Below are positions 1 through 7,323 of a stretch of 64,000 nt of DNA, in pieces. Position 1 is the stretch's first letter; the number at the start of each line of letters is the position of its first letter. The stretch lies in the NCBI GenBank assembly GCA_020635035.1, contig JACKAO010000009.1:1-64000 (forward strand), in the 5' to 3' direction. Both the position numbers and the translations under genes were made by a program. The notes beneath the pieces were generated by a model, which had not been told where the DNA came from, searched no databases, and saw only the letters and a program-made list of their open reading frames with translations. This DNA is from Calditrichia bacterium. GTDB lineage: Bacteria > Calditrichota > Calditrichia > Calditrichales > J004.

Positions 1-574
1 TTTTTAAAAAACTATTATTCAATTTTGGAATCCTATGAAAACTAATTCCCTTTTCGTTAAAATAGACAGGTTGTAGAAAGCTGTTTTCTTCAAAAGAATA
101 AATAGAATTTATATTTTTCTTCATACAAAAATTAAATATATCATACTCGAGATTGCCTAAAAATCCAGATTCAGATGCTTTAAATGTTTTAATTTCTAAA
201 TGCATATTTCTTATTAAAAACTGCAGCAATGAATATAACAATTCAATTAAATAAATATTTTTTTTACTTAAAAGTTCTTCAATTTGGTAAAAATATTCAT
301 CAAAATAAGCAAATGAATGATAATAATGATATAAAAATTTAATGTGTTTTGACTGCCAATTTTCATTATATGCTATTTTTTTTTGTGAAATTTGGACTTG
401 ATTACCGCAATGTATAGTCGGTATAGTTAATAGAAAATTACCAATAATTGTCCTTGAAAGTGAAGATCTTTTACGATAATTAAGATGATCAGCCAGAATA
501 AAGTTTGAACAAAAAGAAATGTCAAAAAAATAGCGTGTTTCTGGTAAGTAAGATGGAAACTTTATTGTCAACAA
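1..574 (-). CDS. WbqC-like family protein, 3' part missing
   Basis: An open frame of 191 codons runs leftward off the window without a stop. An in-frame TAA at 587-589 closes it upstream, and no ATG lies near the 5' end. The TTG at 574 is preceded by AAAGG at 584-588, so a TTG start is inferred. The product begins LLTIKFPSYLPE. It contains the blocks NFLLTIPTIHCGNQVQIS, then NWQSKHIKFLYHYYHSFAYF, which match the WbqC family layout ('LTVP', then 'W..kH..sl...Y...pyF'). WbqC-like proteins often sit near O-antigen or polysaccharide genes and their exact reaction is unsettled. The gene is divergent from the ribosomal operon. The family call rests on motif memory; the C-terminus is outside the window. 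Confidence 0.7.
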   Translation of the reverse strand, partial: MLTIKFPSYLPETRYFFDISFCSNFILADHLNYRKRSSLSRTIIGNFLLTIPTIHCGNQVQISQKKIAYNENWQSKHIKFLYHYYHSFAYFDEYFYQIEELLSKKNIYLIELLYSLLQFLIRNMHLEIKTFKASESGFLGNLEYDIFNFCMKKNINSIYSFEENSFLQPVYFNEKGISFHRIPKLNNSFLK

Positions 575-659
575 TTTAATGACCCTTTAGTGTAATACTT
601 CGATCAATACCTGAAAATAGTTATTAAAGATTTCACGTACAAAATAATAATGATAATCC

Positions 660-688
660 TTGACTGAAGGCGATTGAGATTTTATATT
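660..688 (+). promoter_or_regulatory. Sigma70-like promoter of the rplM operon
   Basis: TTGACT (660-665) and TATATT (683-688) are separated by 17 bases, a near-consensus housekeeping promoter. It lies 38 bases before the rplM start and after the start of the divergent WbqC-like gene. Confidence 0.65.
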
Positions 689-714
689 AACTGCTCTCTT
701 TAAAGATGAAAAAC

Positions 715-720
715 AGGAGG
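715..720 (+). promoter_or_regulatory. Strong ribosome binding site deciding the TTG start of rplM
   Basis: AGGAGG lies five bases before TTG 726. No ATG is available in frame at a suitable distance, so the site fixes the TTG start. Confidence 0.7.
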
Positions 721-725
721 CGGTT

Positions 726-1163
726 TTGAAAACATATATTGCTTCTGAAAAAGAAGTTCAAGAAATGAAAGAATGGTATATCATCGACGCCAGTAATATG
801 GTTTTAGGTCGATTAGCAAGCAGAGTTGCTTCAATCCTCAAGGGAAAAAACAAACCTGCTTATTCTCCACATTATGATGTTGGAGATTTTGTTGTAGTTA
901 TTAATGCAGAAAAAATTAAACTGACAGGAAAAAAGATGCTTCAAAAAACCTATTTTAGGCATTCTGGTTATCCTGGTGGCGAAGTTACAACTTCCGTGCG
1001 TTTAATGCTTCAACACCATCCTGAACGTGTTGTTGAATATGCGGTGAAAGGTATGTTGCCCAAAAACAGTTTAGGTAGAAAAATGATAAAAAAACTGAAA
1101 GTATATACTGGTGATAAACATCCTCATCAGGCACAACAACCCAAAGAATTAACTTTCAATTAA
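726..1163 (+). CDS. rplM: 50S ribosomal protein L13
   Basis: L13 is a large-subunit protein that binds 23S rRNA early in assembly. The 145-residue product has the expected length and conserved blocks: WYIIDASNMVLGRLAS (about residues 17-32), then HYDVGDFVVVINAEKI, and the GMLPKNSLGR motif near residue 110. It starts at TTG after AGGAGG and has a short N-terminal extension (about 15 residues) before the usual beginning. It leads the operon rplM-rpsI-rpsB-tsf-pyrH-frr; rpsI follows after 15 bases, as in most bacteria. Confidence 0.97.
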   Translation: MKTYIASEKEVQEMKEWYIIDASNMVLGRLASRVASILKGKNKPAYSPHYDVGDFVVVINAEKIKLTGKKMLQKTYFRHSGYPGGEVTTSVRLMLQHHPERVVEYAVKGMLPKNSLGRKMIKKLKVYTGDKHPHQAQQPKELTFN

Positions 1164-1178
1164 CAGATAGGCAAATAG

Positions 1179-1565
1179 ATGGAAGTATATATTGCTGTAG
1201 GAAGAAGAAAACAATCCGTTGCCCGAGTTAGAATGATTCCAGGCACAGGTAAAGTTTCTGTAAATGGCAAAGAATTTTTAGAGTATTTTAAGCGCGAAAC
1301 TCTTTTAATGGATATAAGGCAGCCTCTTGAAGTTACAGAGAACACTGGAAATTTTGATTTTGATATCAGGGTATCAGGTGGAGGACTCTCAGGACAAGCT
1401 GGAGCTACACGTTTAGGAATTGCAAGAGCGTTGTTGGTTTATAGTGAAGACTATCGTCCAAGTTTAAAACAAAATGGATTTCTTACACGTGACTCAAGAG
1501 AAATCGAACGCAAAAAATACGGTTTAGCGAAAGCACGCAAAAGATTTCAATTTTCAAAACGTTAA
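1179..1565 (+). CDS. rpsI: 30S ribosomal protein S9
   Basis: S9 sits in the head of the small subunit and its C-terminal tail reaches the P-site tRNA. The 128-residue product has the diagnostic start VGRRKQSVARVRM and the basic tail KYGLAKARKRFQFSKR with the terminal KR. The gene is paired with rplM upstream. No dedicated promoter was seen in the 15-base gap, so co-transcription is expected. Confidence 0.97.
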   Translation: MEVYIAVGRRKQSVARVRMIPGTGKVSVNGKEFLEYFKRETLLMDIRQPLEVTENTGNFDFDIRVSGGGLSGQAGATRLGIARALLVYSEDYRPSLKQNGFLTRDSREIERKKYGLAKARKRFQFSKR

Positions 1566-1587
1566 TATTATTAATTAAATCGCACAT

Positions 1588-1641
1588 CTGTTATACCTTC
1601 TGGGTGCCTCTATTGAGGTTTTAAAGGGTGTTTTATAACAG
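1588..1641 (+). promoter_or_regulatory. Structured rpsB leader (possible S2 autoregulatory element)
   Basis: In the gap before rpsB, CTGTTATA (1588-1595) pairs perfectly with TATAACAG (1634-1641). Nested inside are CCTT/AAGG (1596-1599 with 1624-1627) and CCTC/GAGG (1607-1610 with 1615-1618). The fold ends about 24 bases before the rpsB Shine-Dalgarno. S2 leaders that repress rpsB-tsf translation are known in other bacteria. That this one binds S2 is inferred from position only; no U-run follows, so it is not a terminator. Confidence 0.4.
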
Positions 1642-1674
1642 GTGGAGGAACACAACCCAAACATAGGAGTTAGA

Positions 1675-2472
1675 ATGCCTGCTGTAAATTTAGAACAGCT
1701 TTTAGCATCAGGTGCACACTTTGGTCACCTGACCCGCCGCTGGGATCCCAAAATGAAGCCATATATCTTCATGCAGAAAAACGGGATTCATATTATTGAC
1801 CTTAAAAAAACACAAATTAGCATAGATAAAGCAGTAAAAGCGATGAATCAAATTATTGCTGATGGCTATGAAGTATTATTTGTCGGTACAAAGGTTCAGG
1901 CAAAAGAAATAATAAGTGCAGAAGCTCAGAGATCAAATCAGTTTTTTGTGACTCATCGTTGGTTAGGCGGGATGCTTACTAATTTTTCAACGATAAAAAA
2001 ATCAATAAAACATTATAAAAATCTTGACAAAATGAGTAAAGACGGTACCTATGAAAAAATTTCAAAGAAGGAACGTCTTTCTATTGACCGTGAAAAAGAA
2101 AAGCTTTACAAAGTATTGTGTGGAATCGAAGAGATGAAGCGATTGCCGGGTGCTGTTTTTATCGTTGACACTAAGAAAGAACATATTGCCTTAAAGGAAG
2201 CGATAAAAATGCGAATCCCTGTTTTTGCAATGGTTGATACAAATTCAGATCCCACACTTGTTGATTTTCCGATACCTGCCAATGATGATGCAGCAAAGAG
2301 TATCAGTTTGATTGTAAGTAAAATAGCTGATACAATTATTGAAGCAAAGCAGAAAAGACAGGAAGACAAAGCAATTGCGGAAGCTGCAGAAGAAGAAAAG
2401 AAAGCAGCTGATGTTAATGCTGAAGAAAGCACGGAAAATAAAAAACAAAAGAAAACGAAAAAGGAGTCTTAA
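1675..2472 (+). CDS. rpsB: 30S ribosomal protein S2
   Basis: S2 is a late-assembling small-subunit protein near the Shine-Dalgarno pocket. The start ATG 1675 follows AGGAG (1665-1669) and gives the normal beginning PAVNLEQLLASGAHFGHL. The in-frame GTG at 1642 would add 11 atypical residues and lies inside the leader fold. Of 265 residues, the core shows GHLTRRWDPKMKPYIF, RWLGGMLTNF and PVFAMVDTNSDP. The last 35 residues are a charged Lys/Glu/Ala-rich tail. The tsf Shine-Dalgarno (AAGGAG) overlaps the last rpsB codons, and tsf starts two bases after the stop. Confidence 0.96.
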   Translation: MPAVNLEQLLASGAHFGHLTRRWDPKMKPYIFMQKNGIHIIDLKKTQISIDKAVKAMNQIIADGYEVLFVGTKVQAKEIISAEAQRSNQFFVTHRWLGGMLTNFSTIKKSIKHYKNLDKMSKDGTYEKISKKERLSIDREKEKLYKVLCGIEEMKRLPGAVFIVDTKKEHIALKEAIKMRIPVFAMVDTNSDPTLVDFPIPANDDAAKSISLIVSKIADTIIEAKQKRQEDKAIAEAAEEEKKAADVNAEESTENKKQKKTKKES

Positions 2473-2474
2473 CA

Positions 2475-3071
2475 ATGGCAGAGATAACAGCTGCATTGGT
2501 GAAAGAATTAAGGGAAAAAACCGGTGTTGGAATGATGGACTGTAAAAATGCCTTAAAGGAAGCTGATGGTGATATGGAAAAGGCATCAGAGATCCTGAGA
2601 AAAAAAGGTATTGCAAAGGCGGCAAAAAGAGCTGATCGTGAAGCAAATGAAGGAATTGTTGAAACATATATTCATCCCGGTAGCAAATTAGGCGTATTGG
2701 TTGAAATAAATTGTGAAACCGATTTTGTTGCTAATACGGATGATTTTAAAGTATTTGCAAGGAACGTGGCAATGCACATTGCTGCATCAAATCCACTTGC
2801 TGTTCAACGTGAAGAATTAGATAAAGCACTTGTTGAAAAAGAACTTGAAATATATAAAGAGCAAGCTAAAGCGACAGGAAAGCCTGATAATATTGTTGAA
2901 AAAATAGCTTTAGGTAGATTGGATAAGTACTATACTGAAAGTGTATTGTTAGATCAGGCATATGTTAAAGAACCCGAAAAAACAATTAGTGATTTACTAA
3001 CCGAAACAATTGCAAAAGTTGGTGAAAATATAAACATAAGACGTTTTTCTCGCTTCAAAATAGGTGAATAG
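2475..3071 (+). CDS. tsf: Translation elongation factor Ts
   Basis: EF-Ts recycles EF-Tu from its GDP form. The 198-residue product is the short type seen in many thermophilic and FCB bacteria (E. coli has about 280). It has the UBA-like N-terminus LVKELREKTGVGMMDCKNAL (residues 8-27) and the core motif VEINCETDFVANT near residues 75-87. It is tightly coupled to rpsB, with a two-base gap. Confidence 0.96.
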   Translation: MAEITAALVKELREKTGVGMMDCKNALKEADGDMEKASEILRKKGIAKAAKRADREANEGIVETYIHPGSKLGVLVEINCETDFVANTDDFKVFARNVAMHIAASNPLAVQREELDKALVEKELEIYKEQAKATGKPDNIVEKIALGRLDKYYTESVLLDQAYVKEPEKTISDLLTETIAKVGENINIRRFSRFKIGE

Positions 3072-3086
3072 TATACTGTGCTTTCA

Positions 3087-3800
3087 ATGGAATTAAAATA
3101 TAAGCGTATACTTTTAAAGCTTAGTGGAGAGTCTCTGGCGGGTGATAATAAATTCGGAATAGATTCTGATATTTTAGATTATTTTGTTTCAGAGATAAAA
3201 AAAGCATTTGAAAGCAAGATTCAACTTGGAATAGTTATCGGTGGTGGTAATATTTTTAGGGGTCTATCAAAAAATGCTGTTTATATGGACCGGGTTAATG
3301 CTGATCAGATGGGTATGTTAGCTACAATAATAAACTCCCTGGCTATAAAGGATGCACTTATTAAAAATGGAGTTCCTTCTAAATTAATGAGCGCGGTGCA
3401 AATGGACACATTTGCAGAAATTTTTACCAAACAAAAAGCAATTGAATATCTTGAACATGGTAATGTAGTAATATTTGGAGCAGGAACAGGTAATCCATAT
3501 TTTACTACTGATACAGCTGCTGTATTAAGAGCTGTTGAAATTGAATCTGATATTATTCTTAAAGGGACAAGAGTTGATGGGGTATATGACTCTGATCCTG
3601 AAACAAATAAAAGTGCAGTTAAATTTAATAGTTTATCATATAAAGAAGTCCTTAATAGAAGCTTGAAAGTAATGGATTCAACTGCAATAACTCTTTCAAT
3701 GGATAACAATTTACCTATTAATGTTTTTAATTTTAATATAAAAGATAATCTATTACGGATCGTCAAAGGTGAAAACATCGGCACAACAGTCCGGGGGTAA
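3087..3800 (+). CDS. pyrH: UMP kinase
   Basis: Phosphorylates UMP to UDP in pyrimidine synthesis; hexameric amino-acid-kinase fold. Visible motifs are YKRILLKLSGESLAG (about residues 4-18), GIVIGGGNIFRG, the GMLATIINSLA block and GTGNPYFTTDTAA. ATG 3087 is chosen because it fits the family start. A GTG at 3078 with AGGTGA ten bases upstream is a real alternative that would add three residues. The gene lies 15 bases after tsf and three bases before frr, the usual translation-cluster order. Confidence 0.96.
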   Translation: MELKYKRILLKLSGESLAGDNKFGIDSDILDYFVSEIKKAFESKIQLGIVIGGGNIFRGLSKNAVYMDRVNADQMGMLATIINSLAIKDALIKNGVPSKLMSAVQMDTFAEIFTKQKAIEYLEHGNVVIFGAGTGNPYFTTDTAAVLRAVEIESDIILKGTRVDGVYDSDPETNKSAVKFNSLSYKEVLNRSLKVMDSTAITLSMDNNLPINVFNFNIKDNLLRIVKGENIGTTVRG

Positions 3801-3803
3801 GTT

Positions 3804-4364
3804 ATGACATATAATGAAATTATTAAAGATGCAAGAACAAGAATGGACAAAGCATTGGAAGTACTTCACCATGATTTAGGAAAAGTTCGGACAGGGCGGG
3901 CTTCTGCTTCACTGTTAGATTCCGTTTTGGTTGATTACTATGGTCAGCAAGTTCCAATAAATCAAGCAGCTTCCGTTTCTGTTCCAGAACCAAGGCTTAT
4001 CATTGTGCAGCCCTGGGAAAAATCATTACTAGCAGAGATAGAAAAAGCAATTCAAAAAGCAGACCTAGGATTAAATCCTTCCAATGATGGTAACTTAATC
4101 AGAATTCCGATACCTCCATTAAATGAAGAACGTCGAAAAGAAATGGTTAAGTTGGTAAAAAAATTCGGTGAAGAAGCGCGAGTCTCTGTTCGTAATATAA
4201 GAAGAGATGCAAATGATCATTTAAAAAAGTTACAGAAAAACAATGAATTGTCAGAAGACGAATTAAGTGTAGAGCTTGACAAGATACAGGAATTTACTGA
4301 TTCGCATACCAAAAAAATAGATGATATACTTACAAATAAAGAACAAGAAGTAATGGAAATCTGA
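3804..4364 (+). CDS. frr: Ribosome recycling factor
   Basis: RRF splits post-termination ribosomes with EF-G. The length (186 residues) is standard. Conserved blocks are LGKVRTGRASASLLDSVLVD (about residues 25-44), GLNPSNDGNLIRIPIPPLNEERR (read in two parts, residues 92-114) and VRNIRRDAND. It is the last gene of the operon and is followed by a strong intrinsic terminator. Confidence 0.97.
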   Translation: MTYNEIIKDARTRMDKALEVLHHDLGKVRTGRASASLLDSVLVDYYGQQVPINQAASVSVPEPRLIIVQPWEKSLLAEIEKAIQKADLGLNPSNDGNLIRIPIPPLNEERRKEMVKLVKKFGEEARVSVRNIRRDANDHLKKLQKNNELSEDELSVELDKIQEFTDSHTKKIDDILTNKEQEVMEI

Positions 4365-4386
4365 TGATTTATAAATATTTTCCTTT

Positions 4387-4421
4387 AAGGCTGAATAAAT
4401 TTTTATTCAGCCTTTTTTTTT
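4387..4421 (+). terminator. Intrinsic terminator after frr
   Basis: A 13-base inverted repeat, AAGGCTGAATAAA (4387-4399) with TTTATTCAGCCTT (4402-4414), is followed by a T-run to 4421. It closes the translation operon. Confidence 0.9.
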
Positions 4422-4510
4422 GCGTACTATATACTTTAATTTAAAAAATCAAACTGTAGAATAATAATTTAAGATATCAAAAAAACTTTCGAAAATTCTT
4501 AGGAATATAC

Positions 4511-4548
4511 TTTGAATTTGATATGAGTAAATGTTTTGAATTTGACAT
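4511..4548 (+). repeat. Direct repeat upstream of the polysaccharide locus
   Basis: TTTGAATTTGATAT (4511-4524) recurs as TTTGAATTTGACAT (4535-4548), one mismatch, offset 24 bases. The second copy contains TTGACA (4542-4547), a possible -35 box, but no convincing -10 follows at 16-18 bases (TTACAG at 17). The pair may be a regulator site. The rest of 4422-4640 is AT-rich with no gene seen. Confidence 0.35.
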
Positions 4549-4640
4549 AAAACACAATTTGTAATTACAGAAATTGGGTAAACTGATTCGCCTTAAATAG
4601 AATTATTATAAATAAAAGGCAGATAAAAAGGAGTTTTATC

Positions 4641-5624
4641 TTGCTCGCAAAATTGGAAATTCAGCAAACAAAAAAAGAAATAAATGCACTCATTATTGGT
4701 TGGAATAATGAAGCGGCAACTTTATATGACAGGTTGCTTAATTATCCTGCTTTGGGCTACAACATTAAAGGATTTATACGGCCAGCGGGAATGCAGGAAA
4801 AGTCATATTATAAAAATGTACCTGTTCTGGGAGATGTCAGATCCTTAGATGCAACTATAAAAGCAAATGACATAAAAGAAGTCTTAATTGTACTTGCGCC
4901 TGGCGAACAGCAATTCTTATCTGAAATAATTTTAGCATGTAAAAAAGCAGGTATAGATTACAGGGTTGTTGCTGATGCCTATGATACTTCCTATAAACAT
5001 GTTGTGCGGGACGTCATTAAAGATGCAATTACTCATGGTGACTTTGGATTTCGCAGGTTTTTTGATTTTTTTGGAGCACTACTTTTGTTGATTTTTCTTT
5101 TACCTTTGTTTATTGCTGTGGCTGTAGCAATAAAAATTGAGTCATCTGGAAAAGTTTTTTATTCTCAGCAACGAAGCGGGAAAAACGGCAAAATATTTTC
5201 AATTTATAAGTTTCGATCTATGGTAGAAAATGCAGAAAAACTATCTGGGCCTGTTTGGGCGCAAAAGGATGACCCAAGAATAACCAAAATTGGTAAATTT
5301 ATGCGGAAAACCAGAATCGATGAATTACCGCAATTAATGAACATAATTAAGGGTGATATGAGTTTTATTGGTCCAAGGCCTGAAAGACCCTTTTTTGTTG
5401 ATTCTTTTAAGAAACAAATTCCGATGTATATTAATCGTTTAAAGGTTAAGCCAGGAGTGACAGGGTTAGCCCAAGTAACTGTGGGCTATGATGAAACATT
5501 GGAAGATGTAAAGGATAAGGTTAAAAAAGATATTGAATATATTGAACATAGTAATTCATTTAAGATGAACTTTTACATTTTATTTAAAACCTTTTTTGTT
5601 GTTGTGACAGGAGAAGGCCAATAA
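4641..5624 (+). CDS. Undecaprenyl-phosphate sugar-1-phosphate transferase (initiating transferase)
   Basis: Transfers a sugar-1-phosphate from a UDP-sugar to undecaprenyl phosphate at the inner membrane, the first step of the polysaccharide. The start is TTG 4641 after AAAAGGAG. Residues 1-125 form the Rossmann-like domain (ALIIGWNNEAATLYDRLL). One hydrophobic segment lies at about 138-166. The catalytic part follows with SGKNGKIFSIYKFRSM, RKTRIDELPQLMNIIKGDMS, FIGPRPE and KVKPGVTGLAQV. At 327 residues it lacks the four or five N-terminal membrane segments of WbaP/WcaJ-type enzymes, and the upstream DNA holds no remnant of them. First gene of the locus; the sugar is not predictable. Confidence 0.9.
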   Translation: MLAKLEIQQTKKEINALIIGWNNEAATLYDRLLNYPALGYNIKGFIRPAGMQEKSYYKNVPVLGDVRSLDATIKANDIKEVLIVLAPGEQQFLSEIILACKKAGIDYRVVADAYDTSYKHVVRDVIKDAITHGDFGFRRFFDFFGALLLLIFLLPLFIAVAVAIKIESSGKVFYSQQRSGKNGKIFSIYKFRSMVENAEKLSGPVWAQKDDPRITKIGKFMRKTRIDELPQLMNIIKGDMSFIGPRPERPFFVDSFKKQIPMYINRLKVKPGVTGLAQVTVGYDETLEDVKDKVKKDIEYIEHSNSFKMNFYILFKTFFVVVTGEGQ

Positions 5625-5789
5625 ATAAGCAAAGATATTTATAAAGAACAAAACATAAATAAAACTAATCATTAATCAACTTGTGGCGAAATTATGAAGA
5701 TAAAAATAAAGCTTATTGTAAGGTATGAAATTTTTCAAATAGGATAGTTTTGCACTTGACATGGCGGAGCCACATCTAGACAGAAAAAA

Positions 5790-6578
5790 ATGGAAAATAT
5801 AAAGATAAATTCAAAATTTGCAGACAAGAATGGCGAAATAATGGTAGTTGAACTTGGGGGCCATGTTGACCAATCCAACAGCTATCAGCTACAAAAAATG
5901 TTTGATGACATCATTGATAGTGGAGTTTTTAAGGTTGTTGTAGATTTTAAAGAATTACACTACATGAGTAGCGCTGGATGGGGTATTTTTGTTGGAGAAG
6001 TTAAGCGCTTCAGAGATAATGGTGGTGACATTAAACTTGCTTCTATGACTCCTGAGATAAATGATGTTTATCAAATGCTTGAATTCTACCATATTCTGGA
6101 TGATTTTTCTGATGTACAGGAAGCATCTGAATCTTTTGGACTTGATGGAGATGTATTAGATGTTATGAATGATGAAGAAGAGCATGACTTTTCTAATATT
6201 GAATCTTCAGAATCTAATGGTGAAGCTGAAGCAGAAGAAATAGATTTAGCAGATAATGAAGATAGTAAGAAAGAAACTGCTGAAGTTATTGAAATGATAC
6301 CGTCTTCTCAAAAAAAGACAAAAAGCAAAAACAGAAACGATGAGTTCATCCCGAATATTATCAAAACTGATTTAAAACTAGCAGAGTTGCCTTTGACGGA
6401 AAAAATAAAACGGGTTGTCTCTGAGAATCCATTAATAAATATTTGGCAGGTTAAAAAAGTATTAAACCATGAGCATTTTGGAAATACAGATATCGGGATT
6501 TTTAAACTCTATAAACTACTAAAAGACCTTGATTTAAATACCAAAGAAAAACGATACAGATATTACAGATCATGTTAA
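5790..6578 (+). CDS. STAS-domain regulator with acidic linker and C-terminal winged-helix-like domain
   Basis: Residues 1-110 form a STAS (anti-sigma-factor antagonist) domain. LHYMSSAGWGIFVGE places the phosphorylatable serine of SpoIIAA-type proteins at about Ser61. Residues 118-185 are an acidic Glu/Asp/Ser-rich linker. Residues 200-262 (ENPLINIWQVKKVLNHEHFG through KEKRYRYYRSC) look like a small basic winged-helix domain; that is inferred from helix pattern, not a family I can name. The protein probably links partner-switching signals to polysaccharide production. No Shine-Dalgarno precedes ATG 5790. The 165-base upstream gap has TTGACA at 5756 without a matching -10. Confidence 0.75.
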   Translation: MENIKINSKFADKNGEIMVVELGGHVDQSNSYQLQKMFDDIIDSGVFKVVVDFKELHYMSSAGWGIFVGEVKRFRDNGGDIKLASMTPEINDVYQMLEFYHILDDFSDVQEASESFGLDGDVLDVMNDEEEHDFSNIESSESNGEAEAEEIDLADNEDSKKETAEVIEMIPSSQKKTKSKNRNDEFIPNIIKTDLKLAELPLTEKIKRVVSENPLINIWQVKKVLNHEHFGNTDIGIFKLYKLLKDLDLNTKEKRYRYYRSC

Positions 6579-6610
6579 TAATTAGTAATAAAGAATAATC
6601 AGGAATTTAT

Positions 6611-7309
6611 ATGAAAAGAATTTTCCAAATTTTGATTTTTATATTTCTATTCGCTTCAATTTTACAATCAAAACCAAAAAATACATTCTCAAAATCGGCA
6701 TTAACTACAAATATTCAATCTGAAGAAACTTACCCTTTTAAGCCAAGTGATGGTGTTTTAGTTGATGCTTTTCCGGATACGAATTCTTTTTTGAATAAAG
6801 TATTTGCTATAGATGACAATGGTTTTGCTGAATTTCCAATGGTTGGGAAAGTTCAAGTTAGTAAAATGACAAAGATAGAACTTATTGATTTTATAAAAGA
6901 TACATATAAAAATTACTTGAGATATCCCAATGTTTATGTTAAACCTGTAGTTAGGATTAGCCTATTGGGTGGATTTACAAAACCAGGGTTGTATTATGTT
7001 GATCTTAATAGTTCCTTGTGGGATGTTGTTTACGATGCAGGTGGAACAGTTTCTGAAGACGGAATCTATGATATGGAATGGGATCGTAATAATGATACAA
7101 AATCTGATGATATTGCACCTCTTTTTGAGAAGGGGATTAGTTTAAGAGCAATGGGATTTAAATCAGGTGATCAAATTTGGACACCTTCACCTAATGCACA
7201 CACTATATGGGATACAATTGGAAATATTATGCCAATACTCACGTTTGCAACCACAGTGGCTGTTATTTATAATTCGTATCAACGAGATTCAATTTATTTA
7301 AGTCGCTAA
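6611..7309 (+). CDS. Polysaccharide export outer-membrane protein, Wza/SLBB type
   Basis: Predicted periplasmic or outer-membrane export component. An N-terminal signal peptide (MKRIFQILIFIFLFASILQS) lacks a lipobox cysteine. Residues 42-120 form the Poly_export domain (FAIDDNGFAEFPMVGKVQVS, then a YLRYPNVYVKP block). Residues 118-150 begin a SLBB domain (LLGGFTKPGLYYVDLNSSLW, then DVVYDAGG). A hydrophobic stretch near 207-222 may be a membrane anchor. At 232 residues it is shorter than Wza (about 380) and lacks its C-terminal helix region in that form. It directly precedes the co-polymerase gene, as expected. Confidence 0.85.
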   Translation: MKRIFQILIFIFLFASILQSKPKNTFSKSALTTNIQSEETYPFKPSDGVLVDAFPDTNSFLNKVFAIDDNGFAEFPMVGKVQVSKMTKIELIDFIKDTYKNYLRYPNVYVKPVVRISLLGGFTKPGLYYVDLNSSLWDVVYDAGGTVSEDGIYDMEWDRNNDTKSDDIAPLFEKGISLRAMGFKSGDQIWTPSPNAHTIWDTIGNIMPILTFATTVAVIYNSYQRDSIYLSR

Positions 7310-7323
7310 AAAAGGAAATTAAA

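Noticed and set aside
2339..2545. Open frame of 68 residues spanning the end of rpsB and start of tsf
   Set aside because: It is a +1 shadow of the Lys/Glu-rich rpsB tail with no ribosome site of its own, and both overlapping genes are certain.
5695..5748. Possible 17-codon peptide before the STAS gene
   Set aside because: No ribosome site, no conserved feature and only AT-rich composition; too short to support.
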